From: Limimaricola cinnabarinus LL-001 | Lineage (GTDB): Bacteria > Pseudomonadota > Alphaproteobacteria > Rhodobacterales > Rhodobacteraceae | Assembly: GCF_000466965.1 (NCBI RefSeq) | Contig: NZ_BATB01000031.1 | Span: forward strand, 1-40,535 | Direction: 5' to 3' | DNA: 40,535 nt | Shown: positions 7,932-18,600 of the stretch, one piece after another | How the letters are laid out: each line of letters begins with the position of its first letter | Numbering within the stretch: the stretch's first letter is position 1 | Made by a program: the position numbers and the translations under genes | Notes under the pieces: generated by a model | Told to the model about the DNA's origin: nothing | The model's input: the letters and a program-made list of their open reading frames with translations, nothing else | Database searches by the model: none

Positions 7932-10900
7932 ATGGTTGTGGCTGTTTCCAACAATTTTTCCGCAAGCTCTCTCGATCTCAATGGCATCGGCACACTAAGC
8001 CAGCCGACCGCTCTTGTCTGGGGGGCGGACGGCCGTCTTTACGTGACAGAAGTCGATGGGGACGTGAAGGTGCTGACCATCGCATTCGGCGATCCCAACC
8101 CGAATGACAGCGACAACACGACGAAGTTCTACGTCACCGATCAGGTCACGCTGGATCACGTCAAATCGATCCCGAACCACAACGATGACGGCAGCCTCAA
8201 CACCGCAAACAATGGCACCAAGCGGCAGGTCACGGGGATCGACGTCACGCCGCAGTTCGATGCGAACGGCCAGCCCGTGATGATCGACGGCAAGCCCGCG
8301 GTCACCATTTACGTCACCTCTTCGGACAGCCGGATCGGCGCGGGCGGCGACGGCGAAGATGTCGGCCTCGACACCAATTCCGGCACCATCACCAAGCTGA
8401 CCCAGACCGGCCCCGACAGCTGGGATGCGGTGGACCTCGTGCGCGGTCTGGCGCGCTCCGAGGAGAATCATGCGCTCAACGGTCTGGAGGTGATCCAGGA
8501 GTTGGATGCGAACGGAAACCTCGTCTCCGAGCGGCTCATCGTCGCCAATGGCGGCAACGCCAACACCGGCGCGCCTTCCAACCACTTTGCCGGGCAGCAG
8601 GAGACGGCCTATTCGGCGGCCATTCTCGAGGTCGACCTGACGATGCTGGCGGGCATGCCGGTGTTCGACGACAATGGCCGGGCCTATGTCTACGACGTGC
8701 CGACGCTCGACGATCCGACCCGCGCCGGGGCGGATGACGGCAACGACCCCTTTGGTGGAAATGACGGTCTCAACGGCGGCAAGATCGATCCGAACGGGCC
8801 GATCAGCATCTACTCGGCAGGCTACCGCAACTCCTATGATGTCGAGGTCACCGATGACGGGCGCGTCTATACGTATGACAACGGCGCCAACAACACATGG
8901 GGCGGTCGGCCGATCGGCGAGGCGGGGGACAATGGCGGCATCGTCGATTTCGCACAGGCCGCGGGTTACATCGCGCTGAACTTCAACAACGGCGATGGCA
9001 GCAACAAGGATCCGATGAGCTTCGTCTCGTGGGATCCGAAGAATTTCGACCAGATGCACGAGGCGACACGGTCCGACGATCTCGCCGGGCGCACCCTTGC
9101 CGCGGGCCAGGGTGGCGCACAGACCTACGAGATCGACGGGCTCACCTATGTCTATGGCGGTCATCCCAACCCGACACGGGCCGAAGGCTCGCGCGCGGGC
9201 CTGCTCTTCACACCCGAAGGTGGCGTCAACAATTCCTTCCTGCTCGTCTCGAACGTCGACAGCGCCGGCAATGGTGGCGGCAGCGATTATGACGAGGTCA
9301 TCGCATGGCTGCAGGCGGTCGAGGCGGACAACGCCAATTACCCGACCACGGGGGTTTACGGCGCCGACAACCAGGAGCTGACCAACAGGGTTCTCGCGGT
9401 CACGCCCGGCGTGGCCTATGACATCTACGGCTTTGCCGATGGCACGGGCCAAGCGGTGCCCGTCGGCGATCCGGCGCCACAGGGCGGCACATTGCTCGGC
9501 CAGGCCGGGCTGCCCTCCGATATCGGCGAGGTGATCGACGCGGCCAACCCGGTCGAAGGCAACTACCTCGAGGGCGGTTTCACCGACGGCGCGCTCGATT
9601 CCGGCAAGGGGTCGATCAACGGCATGACGGAATACACCTCGACCGTGCTCGACGGGGGCGGGGTCGACATGTCCGGGGCGCTGATCGCGGCCTCGCTGAA
9701 CCAAGGCTCCTTGATCGTCATCGGGCGCGACGAGAACGGCGTCGTGCAGACCACGGCCGCAGGGTCGGGCGAGACCCTTGCGGCGGATCGCACCACACTG
9801 CAGGCCGGGGGCGGGCCGCTGGGTCTGGCGTCGATCGGCGACGAATTCGGGGAGCTTGGCCTCGGAAACGCGTTCCGCGGATCGATCTGGGTTGCGACCT
9901 ACAAGCAAAACGGCCCCTTCATCGAGATCTTCCAGCCCGCCAACGGCGCCGTGCCCCTGGCCGGACAGGATATCGTCGACGAAACCGACGCCGATCTCGA
10001 CGGGGTCGACGAAATCAACGACCCGTTCGAATTTTCGGCCGAGAACGGCTATGCGATCGAGGCGGGGCAGAAGATCGTCCTCGACTTCACACAGCAGAAC
10101 ACGAATTTTCCCGGCACCCTGTCGGATACCGGTTTTCTCGGGGCTGCGCTCGACGGTGTGACCCCGAACCAGGATGCGCGGACCGCGGCGGAGAACTTCC
10201 CCGTCGATCAGCAGCAGGACGGTCTTTACGACAACGCGGGCAACATCATCCCGGGCGGCAACGCCCCGACCTTCCAGATCAAGGACGTGCAGCCGGGCTC
10301 GGCCGTGGGCGCGAGCAACTCGGCCCGGGACGCCGTGCATACCGGTATCCGGCCCGACCCGGATGTCGGGCGCATCGTCGCGACCCTCGACATGGCAAAC
10401 TGGATCTCCAGCCAGCAGGGCACGATCGTCGAAGGGCAGGTCTCGGGCATGATGTTCGGCGACGGGACCCAGTTCAACTTCGTCCGGATCGTCATGGGGT
10501 CGGTGGGAGGAAACCCCTATATCGAGGTCGGCTATGAGCTGTCCGATGTCTATGAACAGCTGGCGCGCATCGACGTGCCCGAGCTCGGCAACATCGGCGT
10601 CACCGGCGTCGAGTTGCGGCTCGAGATCGACATCAATGCAGGCTTCGCGGTCGAGGTGCAGTACCGCCTCGACGGCTCCGCCGACTTCGTCACCATCCCG
10701 CTCGATGGCGGGGCGGGCTTCAGCCTGCCCGCGGGGGTGCTGCAGGATGTTCTGACCGGAGCGCATATGATCGACAGCGGGTCGGGGGCGGTGCCCTCGG
10801 GTGCCGCGGTCGGCCTGATCGCCGAGGATGTCGCGGCCGATACCCTGGTGACCGTCGATTTCAACGACCTGACGATCGAGGCCTTCGGCAACGAGATCGT

Positions 10901-13900
10901 CACCAGCGACCCCGCCGCCGTCAGCGGACCCGGCACCTCCGGCGAAGACACGATCTTCTATACCGGGACGCAGGCCGTCGATGCGACGCTTGCCGATGAT
11001 GTCGAGAACTTCGACAGCTCCGGATCGGGGGCGGACGTCTCCTTGATGGGCAATGACAACAACAACATCATCACGCTCGGCACCGGCTCAAACCTCATCG
11101 GCACCGGCGGCGGCGCCGACGAGGTGCGCGGCACGCTCGCGGCGGTCGGCGGGTCCGAGATCATCGACTTTTCCTTCGACGACGCGGTGGTGATCGCGGA
11201 TGCCGATGCCGGCATGTCGGTGAGCTACCAGGCGGGTTCGGCGGTCGTGGTGGTGAACGGTGAGGCGATCACCTTCTCGGGTTCGGATTTCGAAACCTTC
11301 GACCCGGCGGACGGCCCCACGAGCTTTGCGTTCGAGGACACCGCCGAAGGGCTGCGCATCACCCGCGTGCCGAACGAGACGATCCTCTACCGCATCAATG
11401 CGGGTGCGGGCACCATTGGGGCCATCGATGGCGGGCCGGACTGGGAGGGCGACACCGCGCTCGAGAACGGCACCGGTTCGGTCTCTGTCACGGGCGAGGT
11501 CGACAACGAGTATTCGAATTTCCTGACCGACGCCGAGGACGAGGTCGATTTCGTCGATGCGGAAGTGGCGGCCTATGCCCCGTGGGATCTGTTCGTGTTC
11601 GAGCGCAGCGACAACAGCGACAATGGCGTGCCCCTGACCTATAATTTCGACGTCGTCACGGGTGCGACCTACGAGATCACGCTGCTCTACGTCGAAAACT
11701 GGCCCGGCGCGTTCAACATTCCCAGCAATGACCGCATCTTCGACGTGCTGGTCGATGGCACCGCTTTCGCAGAGTTCGCCGATCTCAACCCGCTCGTCGA
11801 AGCGGCGGACGCGCTTGGTCTGACGCTGCCGCCGAACTCGGCCACGAACGAAGAGAAGCAGCCCTTCATCGGCACGGTGGTGACGCGCGAGCTGACCTAT
11901 ACCGCCGTCGATGACGAACTGAATCTGTCCTTCATCCACAACAACCAGAACCCGAAGGTCAACGCGATCCAGATCACCCAGCTGGGCGGCGCGTTGCCCA
12001 GCGACACCAAGGCCCCGGTGATCGAGAGCATCACGATCGAGAACCTGACCAACGACACCGACAGCCCCCGTGACGTCACGGTCGTGCTGACCGACAACAC
12101 CGGCTTTGATGCGGGCACCTTGCAGACCGATGGCACGGAGTTGGTCTTCACCGGTATCGTGCCCGATTCCGTCTCGGCACCGACCGTGGTGCTGAGCAAT
12201 GGCGGCAAGACGGCGACGCTGACTTATGTGGTCCAGCCGCCCGAAGGCGCCTGGCCCAGAGGCGAAGGGCAGATCTCCATCGCCGCGGGCGCCTTCGCGG
12301 ATGCGTCCGGAAATGGATCGGTGGCTTCCTCCTCGTCCTTCATCCTCGAGCCCGACCTCGACAACCTCGTGCGGGGCGCGGTGGTGCGCGCGATCAATGT
12401 CGGCACCTCCGACACGTCTCTTGCGACCAATCTCGGCCCCGATCCGCTGGAGGGCGGCGCGGTCGACAACAACCGTTATGGCGGCGCGATCGTGGCGGAC
12501 AGCATCCTGACCGATGCGACCGGCCAGCCGATCAGCTTCGAGGCGGACGACAACGCCCATTACTCCAGCCCCAAGGGCGTCTCGGGGCTCAACAACAATG
12601 TCGACGGGCAGTCCGGCACCACCGGATCGAACTCGGGCGGTATCGATCTCGACGGCTCGGCGCTGCACACCTACCGCGATTCCGGGGCCGATACGTGGAC
12701 CGCGGCCTATGACGGCTTCGCCAATGGCTCCTATGTGGTCGAGCTGCATTTCGCGGAGCTGTTCCAGACCTCCGCCGGTTCGCGGGTTGGCGATTTCTAC
12801 ATCAACGGCACGCTGGTGGGCGATGATTACGACGCCTTCGTAGAGGGCGGCGGTGCCGACAGGCCATCCTTCATTCGTCACAACGTCCTCGTCACCGACG
12901 GCACCATCACGGTGGATGTCGACAGCTCGGCCGGGCAGGCGGGCTATTCCGCCATCGTGGTCTATGACGCCGTGCCCTCGGACCTGCCGCCCGCGATTTC
13001 GGTTTCGGCGGGCAATGTCGCCGAAGGTGACGACGCGGTGATCACGGTGACCCGGATCGGCGACCAGACCGAAGAGATCACCGTCACGCTCGAGCTGACG
13101 AATGGCACCGCGGGATCGGATGATCACGCCGGGCTCGGCACGACCACGGTGGTGATCCCGGCCGGACAGGGCTCGGCCAGCACGACCGTGCCGATCATCG
13201 ACGACGACATCGAAGAGGCGTCGGAATCCTTCACCGTGTCGATCACCGGCCTCGCCAACACCAGCAACAACGCGGTCGTGGCTTCGGGTGGCGACATCGC
13301 GACCGTGACCATCGCGGCCAGCGACGTGTCCGGTGACATTCCCGAAGGCGGCACCTTCTTCGCGCTTGATTTCGAGAACGGGAGCGACCCGTTCGCTGAT
13401 GGCGGATTCGACAGCGCGCTTGGCGGTTCGGGTGCGATCGTCGCGGCCGATGCGACGCTGCAGGGCGGCAAGCTGGTGGTGCAGACCGCCGATGGCGACC
13501 TCAACCAAGGCGGTGTCGCGAGCAAGAACGACCTGACCCGGATCGTCGACCTGACCGACCCGGATCTCGACGTGATCCATATCGCGACGCGCTTCGGCAA
13601 TCCCTTTACCCAGGCCCTTTTGGAGGGGCAGCCGACGCCGATCACGAATGGCGAGGTGCCGCAATATGCGCAACAGGGCATCGTCTTCGGCACGGGCACC
13701 CAAGGGCTCAACGAGCTGGTCAAACTGGTCTGGGGCGGAGTCGCCCAAGCCAACGGGGTCCAGACCTGGAGCAACCCGACCGGCGGCGTCGGTCTGGACG
13801 TGAAGGTCACGCTTGCCCAGATGGCGCCGGGCGCATCGCTTTTCGACGTGGCCGAGGTCGAGCTCGGTCTCGGCGTGGATCTCGCGACCGGCATGGTGTC

Positions 13901-14579
13901 GAGCTATGTGACGCTGTTCGACGCGGGCGGCGAGATCCTCGGGGGCGTGCGTCCCATCGAGACACCGGGCTTCTTCATCCAGCCCCCGGTGCAGGCACCG
14001 CAGGCCGTGCTCGACAACCTGGCGAGCGGCGCGACCCATATCGGTGTGACCTCCAACGACTTCCAGACGCTCGAAAGCTACGAGGCGACGTGGGATTACC
14101 TGAACGTGACATCGCCGCAGATCCCTGTGTCGAACGAAGGGCCGGACGCTTTCAACGGCACGGTTTTCGGCGACTTTTCCGAGGATGGGCTGGTCCCCAC
14201 CGATATCGGCGTGCTGCAGGACGGGGACAACAGTCTCGTCGCCCAGCAGGCCGGTGACAACGGGCCGGAGGGCCGCGATCGCGACTATTTCACCTTTGAG
14301 GTGCCGGTCGGCAAGGTCCTGACCGAGATCGTTCTCGCGGGCTTCGACAATGGCGATCCGACCGACACGGCGGGCTTCATCGGTATCGTGGCGGGCAACC
14401 AGATCACGACCGATCCGACCGGCACCGATCCCGGCAACCTCGATGGTGGTTTCATCTTCGGCAGCGGCGAGCTTGGCGAAGACATGCTCGACGATCTCGG
14501 CGCAGGCACGGATCAGCAGGGCACCGGATTTCCGGGCTTCGAGCTTCCGCTGCCGCCGGGGTCTATACGATATGGCTGA
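7932..14579 (+). CDS. Giant protein, segment 1: beta-propeller, LamG-like, RTX-like, malectin x2, Calx-beta (residues 1-2210)
   Basis: ATG 7932 and an in-frame GTG 7938 compete as start; AGGGG (7925-7929) is better spaced for the GTG. The first 720 or so residues look like a soluble glucose-dehydrogenase/HHIP-type propeller, with blade phrases such as QPTALVWGADGRLYVTEVDG and SAGYRNSYDVEVTDDGRVYT. A concanavalin-like domain spans about 700-985, and an RTX-like stretch (NDNNNIITLGTGSNLIGTGG) falls near 1040-1060. Malectin domains occupy 1147-1352 (starting ILYRINAG) and 1479-1687 (starting VVRAINVG), with an Ig-like piece between. A Calx-beta domain is at 1687-1797, a second LamG-like domain at 1803-2062, and a pre-peptidase-C-like domain begins near 2067. 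The frame is lost at 14558-14561: one more G would give PPGVYTIWLNQG instead of a stop. Confidence 0.85.
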   Translation: MVVAVSNNFSASSLDLNGIGTLSQPTALVWGADGRLYVTEVDGDVKVLTIAFGDPNPNDSDNTTKFYVTDQVTLDHVKSIPNHNDDGSLNTANNGTKRQVTGIDVTPQFDANGQPVMIDGKPAVTIYVTSSDSRIGAGGDGEDVGLDTNSGTITKLTQTGPDSWDAVDLVRGLARSEENHALNGLEVIQELDANGNLVSERLIVANGGNANTGAPSNHFAGQQETAYSAAILEVDLTMLAGMPVFDDNGRAYVYDVPTLDDPTRAGADDGNDPFGGNDGLNGGKIDPNGPISIYSAGYRNSYDVEVTDDGRVYTYDNGANNTWGGRPIGEAGDNGGIVDFAQAAGYIALNFNNGDGSNKDPMSFVSWDPKNFDQMHEATRSDDLAGRTLAAGQGGAQTYEIDGLTYVYGGHPNPTRAEGSRAGLLFTPEGGVNNSFLLVSNVDSAGNGGGSDYDEVIAWLQAVEADNANYPTTGVYGADNQELTNRVLAVTPGVAYDIYGFADGTGQAVPVGDPAPQGGTLLGQAGLPSDIGEVIDAANPVEGNYLEGGFTDGALDSGKGSINGMTEYTSTVLDGGGVDMSGALIAASLNQGSLIVIGRDENGVVQTTAAGSGETLAADRTTLQAGGGPLGLASIGDEFGELGLGNAFRGSIWVATYKQNGPFIEIFQPANGAVPLAGQDIVDETDADLDGVDEINDPFEFSAENGYAIEAGQKIVLDFTQQNTNFPGTLSDTGFLGAALDGVTPNQDARTAAENFPVDQQQDGLYDNAGNIIPGGNAPTFQIKDVQPGSAVGASNSARDAVHTGIRPDPDVGRIVATLDMANWISSQQGTIVEGQVSGMMFGDGTQFNFVRIVMGSVGGNPYIEVGYELSDVYEQLARIDVPELGNIGVTGVELRLEIDINAGFAVEVQYRLDGSADFVTIPLDGGAGFSLPAGVLQDVLTGAHMIDSGSGAVPSGAAVGLIAEDVAADTLVTVDFNDLTIEAFGNEIVTSDPAAVSGPGTSGEDTIFYTGTQAVDATLADDVENFDSSGSGADVSLMGNDNNNIITLGTGSNLIGTGGGADEVRGTLAAVGGSEIIDFSFDDAVVIADADAGMSVSYQAGSAVVVVNGEAITFSGSDFETFDPADGPTSFAFEDTAEGLRITRVPNETILYRINAGAGTIGAIDGGPDWEGDTALENGTGSVSVTGEVDNEYSNFLTDAEDEVDFVDAEVAAYAPWDLFVFERSDNSDNGVPLTYNFDVVTGATYEITLLYVENWPGAFNIPSNDRIFDVLVDGTAFAEFADLNPLVEAADALGLTLPPNSATNEEKQPFIGTVVTRELTYTAVDDELNLSFIHNNQNPKVNAIQITQLGGALPSDTKAPVIESITIENLTNDTDSPRDVTVVLTDNTGFDAGTLQTDGTELVFTGIVPDSVSAPTVVLSNGGKTATLTYVVQPPEGAWPRGEGQISIAAGAFADASGNGSVASSSSFILEPDLDNLVRGAVVRAINVGTSDTSLATNLGPDPLEGGAVDNNRYGGAIVADSILTDATGQPISFEADDNAHYSSPKGVSGLNNNVDGQSGTTGSNSGGIDLDGSALHTYRDSGADTWTAAYDGFANGSYVVELHFAELFQTSAGSRVGDFYINGTLVGDDYDAFVEGGGADRPSFIRHNVLVTDGTITVDVDSSAGQAGYSAIVVYDAVPSDLPPAISVSAGNVAEGDDAVITVTRIGDQTEEITVTLELTNGTAGSDDHAGLGTTTVVIPAGQGSASTTVPIIDDDIEEASESFTVSITGLANTSNNAVVASGGDIATVTIAASDVSGDIPEGGTFFALDFENGSDPFADGGFDSALGGSGAIVAADATLQGGKLVVQTADGDLNQGGVASKNDLTRIVDLTDPDLDVIHIATRFGNPFTQALLEGQPTPITNGEVPQYAQQGIVFGTGTQGLNELVKLVWGGVAQANGVQTWSNPTGGVGLDVKVTLAQMAPGASLFDVAEVELGLGVDLATGMVSSYVTLFDAGGEILGGVRPIETPGFFIQPPVQAPQAVLDNLASGATHIGVTSNDFQTLESYEATWDYLNVTSPQIPVSNEGPDAFNGTVFGDFSEDGLVPTDIGVLQDGDNSLVAQQAGDNGPEGRDRDYFTFEVPVGKVLTEIVLAGFDNGDPTDTAGFIGIVAGNQITTDPTGTDPGNLDGGFIFGSGELGEDMLDDLGAGTDQQGTGFPGFELPLPPGSIRYG

Positions 14580-14905
14580 ACCAGGGGGCCGATCTTCCCG
14601 CGACGGTGACGCTCAACCTCAAGACGGCCGATGCGACCGCGACGCTGTCGATCTCGGATGCGCCGAGCATCGTGGAGGCGGGCGATATCGGCACCACCGA
14701 GCTGGCCTTCGGGCTGACGCTCGACGATACGGGCTTCAACGGCGAGCTGGATGTGGGCTTCGACACCGACACGGTTTCGGGGCAGTCCCAGACGGTGAGC
14801 TTCGTCAATGGCGCGGGCACGCTTGCCGTGCTGGTCGCCAATGACGACACGGATGACGGCGACGACACGGTCGCGGTCACGCTCACTTCGGTGAGCGGGG
14901 GGGGG
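14561..14905 (+). CDS. Giant protein, segment 2: end of PPC-like domain and Calx-beta-like repeat
   Basis: Shifted-frame continuation of segment 1, reading VYTIWLNQGADLPATVTLNL and then a Calx-beta-like repeat. The repeat contains VEAGDIGTTELAFGLTL and TVSFVNGAGTLAVLVANDD. It ends in a run of nine G (14897-14905). Removing one G gives GGGQTVVLGTATANGTVTED and joins segment 3; in the given sequence the frame instead continues into unrelated residues and stops at 14959. It has no start of its own. Confidence 0.65.
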
Positions 14906-15689
14906 CCAGACGGTGGTGCTTGGCACGGCGACGGCCAATGGCACGGTCACCGAGGATGACTCCGTCAGCGATCCGTCGGCGGTGGTGACCACGGCGGGCG
15001 ATCCGGTCGTCGTCGAAAGCGGCGACGCGGCCACGACGACCGCGCTTGCCTTCGGCCTCGCCTATACGGGGGCGGACGCGACACGGACCATCGAATTCTC
15101 GATCGATGGCGGCGCGACGCAGAGCGCGCAGGTGAGCTTCGTGAACGGCGCCGGCACGCTGACGGTCGAACTGGCCAATGACGATCTCGCCGATGGCGAC
15201 GATACGGTGGCCCTGGCGCTGATCTCGATCGATGGCGACGCCGCGCTCGGCGACACGACCACGGCGACCGCGACGGTGACGGAGGATGATTTCGCCACCA
15301 CGGTCGATCAGGGCATCGCGCTTCAGACCACCGACGAGGACGCCCTGTTCAGCTTTGCGGTGCCGGGCGACGCTTTCGCGGATGCCGACAGCGCGGCGTT
15401 GGCCATGACCGCGACCCTCGCCGATGACAGTCCGCTTCCGGCATGGCTGACCTTCGACGGGACCGGCTTCAGCGGCACGCCGCTGCAGGCCGATATCGGC
15501 ACGATCCGCATCAAGGTGAGCGCGGGCGATGGCGCCAACCCGGTCGTCTCGACCGAATTCGACCTCATCGTCGACAACGTCAATGACGCGCCCACGGTCC
15601 TGCCGATCGATGCGGGGACCGTGACCGAAACGGACACGTTCCAACAGATCGATCTTCTGTCCACCGCCGCGGACGAGGATGGCGACGCG
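14904..15689 (+). CDS. Giant protein, segment 3: Calx-beta-like repeat and dystroglycan-type Ig domain
   Basis: Continuation after the nine-G tract. A second Calx-beta-like repeat (VESGDAATTTALAFGLAYTG, then QVSFVNGAGTLTVELANDD) is clearly a sister of the one in segment 2. A putative Ig domain follows, with PAWLTFDGTGFSGTPLQ and the closing phrase VDNVNDAPT, then the start of another Ig-like domain. The frame breaks near 15689; inserting one base gives continuity into VLSTILSVVDSAGADVAYTD. If unrepaired this frame ends at 15827 in arginine- and proline-rich residues unlike the rest. Confidence 0.65.
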
Positions 15690-15691
15690 TC

Positions 15692-18600
15692 GTGCTCAGC
15701 ACCATCCTCAGCGTCGTCGACAGCGCCGGCGCCGATGTCGCCTATACCGACAATGGCGACGGCACCGTGTCCATCGATCCGCAGCAGTTCGCGGGGACGT
15801 TGTCGGACACCGACACCACCACGGTGACGATCACCTACGAGGTCTCCGACCAGATCGCCCCCGCGGTGCAGAACACGGCCACGTTGGTGGTCAGCGGCGA
15901 CAATGCGCCGCGATACTGGTATATCGACGCGGATGCCGATGGTTTCGGCAGCAGCGACGAGAACGACCCGGTCCTGTACCAGAACGACCAGCCCGACGGC
16001 TATGTCGACAATGATCTCGACTGGAACGACGCCGATCCGACGGTTCACCCCGGCGCGACCGAGATCAACGATGGCAAGGACAACGACCAGGACGGCCTTG
16101 TCGACGAGGACAACACCGCGCCCGAACCGGTGGATGACAGCTTCAGCGTCACCAAGGACCAGCCTCTCGTGCTGCAGGCCTCGGATCTTCTGGGCAATGA
16201 TGCGGATGATGATGGCGACACGGCCTTCACGATCCTGGGCGTGACCAGCGGCAATGGGGGACAGGCGAGCTACGACGCCAACTCCGGCGTGGTGTCGTTC
16301 ACCCCGCAGACCGGCTTCGTCGGCACGGCGAGCTTTACCTATCAGATGGCGGATGGCTTTGGCGGTACGGCCAGCGGCACGGTCACCGTCGAGGTGACCG
16401 GGGAGACGGGGGGCACGACGGAAATCCCGATCCCGATCACCACCTCGGCGATGTCGGGCTATGCCAACCAGGACAAGTCGCCCGCGGGTTACGAGTTCGT
16501 CGAGGGTGGAAACGACATCACCCTGACGGGCAACACCTGGAAATCCATCACCTTGCCACAGCCGCTGACCGTGACGGCGGGCATGGAGCTGGTCTTTACC
16601 GTCGCGTCCGATCAGCTGGGCGAGATCATCGGCATCGGGTTCGAAACCGACCAGATCTGGCGAAATGGCGGTCAGGCGCTGTTCCAGCTCGGTGGCACCG
16701 ACACGGTCGCGGGTATCTTCGATCAGACCTACAACAGCTATGAGGAGGATGGCGGCGCGGTCGAGTTCCGCATCGACCTCTCGGACCATGTCGGCACGAC
16801 CTTCAACTATCTTGTCGTTGCCAATGACAAGGATGCCGGCCCGGAAACCAACACCGTCACCTTCAGCGACATCCGCGTGGTGACCACCGCGCCGGCAGGA
16901 AACGCACCGCCGGTGGCCGTCGACGACGCGTTCGACATGGGCAGCGAGGCGTCGATCGTCATCGACAAGAGCGCGCTTCTGGCCAACGACACGGATACGG
17001 ATGGCGATACGCTGTCGGTCGGAAACATCTTCAACGTCACCGGCGGCGCGGTGACCCAGACCGCCGACCAGATCACCTTCACCGCCGCCGATGGTTTCAC
17101 CGGCGAGGCCAGCTTCGACTATGCCGTCAATGACGGCAATGGCGGCACGGCGGTCGCGACGGTGCGGATCGACGTGGAGGCTGCCGGGGGCGGCAACGAA
17201 ACCGTCCTGCCCATCGATTTCAACCAGAACCCGATCGAGAGCTATAGCGGCGGGCAGGACAAGACGCCCGACGCCTTCGAGATCGATGCCGATGGCAGCG
17301 GCATCACCCTGAGCGGCAACATCTGGAAGAAGACCGTGTTGCCCGGCGGCACCTTCACGATCGACGCCGACACGGTTCTGCGCTTCGACGTCACGATGGA
17401 GACGGGCTCCGCCGAATTCGTCAGTATCGGTCTCGAGAACGACGATGACTACAGGACCGACGATGACCTGCTCTTTCAGGTCTTCGGCCCGGTCACGCTC
17501 TCGAAGTTCGATCAATCGGTGCATGGGAAATACACGACGGTCGGGCAGACCGTGAGCTACGAGATCTCGCTCGCCGAGCATGTGGGACGGACCTTCGAAG
17601 TTCTGGCCCTGATCAATGACGACGACGCCACGCAAAGTTCGGTGGTCCGGTTCTCGAATGTCGAGCTGGTGAAGGCCGGCATCGCCCCCCCCGTCGGTGA
17701 GCCGCCATATATCGTGAACGGGACGCTGCCCGATGTCGGGGCGACCGAGGATGTTCCGATCGAGATCAGCCTGCCATTTCTCGATCCGGACACGCCTTAC
17801 GATCAGCTCGCTTTCACGTTCTCCGGACTGCCCGAGTTCCTGACCCTGACGGATGGTGTGCTGAGCGGCACCCCGGACAACGAGGATGTCGGCCTTCATA
17901 CGATCGAGGTCACGGCCACCGATCCCGAAGGCAACGCCACGGTGGGGGATTTCGACCTGACGGTCGAGAACGTCAACGACGCGCCCGTGCTCAACGGCAG
18001 CATCGCCGATACCACGGCGGCACTGAACAACTCGTTCACGCTGGCATTGCCGACGGGGCTGTTCACGGATGTTGATGCGGGCGATACCATCAGCTACAGC
18101 GCCGAAGGTCTGCCTTCGGGTCTGGAGATCGATCCCGTCACGGGCGAGATCTCGGGCACGCCGGACACGGTAGGCAGCTTCGCGGTCACGGTCACCGCCA
18201 CCGATCTGGCCTTGGCCGAGGTTTCGACCAGCTTCGTGCTGCAGGTGGGACAGCAGGTATCGACCGACCCGATCACCATCGAGATGGAGGAGTTCACCGG
18301 GCTTACCGAAACCAACTCCGACCTTCTGAACTTCCGCGAGGATTTCGCGGCACCCGCCTCGGGCAACCAGGTGGTTCGCGTCTCCAACAGCCAGAGCGGG
18401 GTGATCTCGACCAGCCTGTCGAACTTTGGTGTCACGGCCGGTCTCTATGAGCTGGAATTGTACTTCTTCGACGAGGATGACGGTGAATCGTCTGTCGAAC
18501 TCTTCCTGCAGATCCCCGGTGGCCCGCTTGAATCGATCGGATCCTTCACGATGGATCAGGTTCTGCCGGGGCAGGGCAATGCAACGCAGGCGGCCAACCT

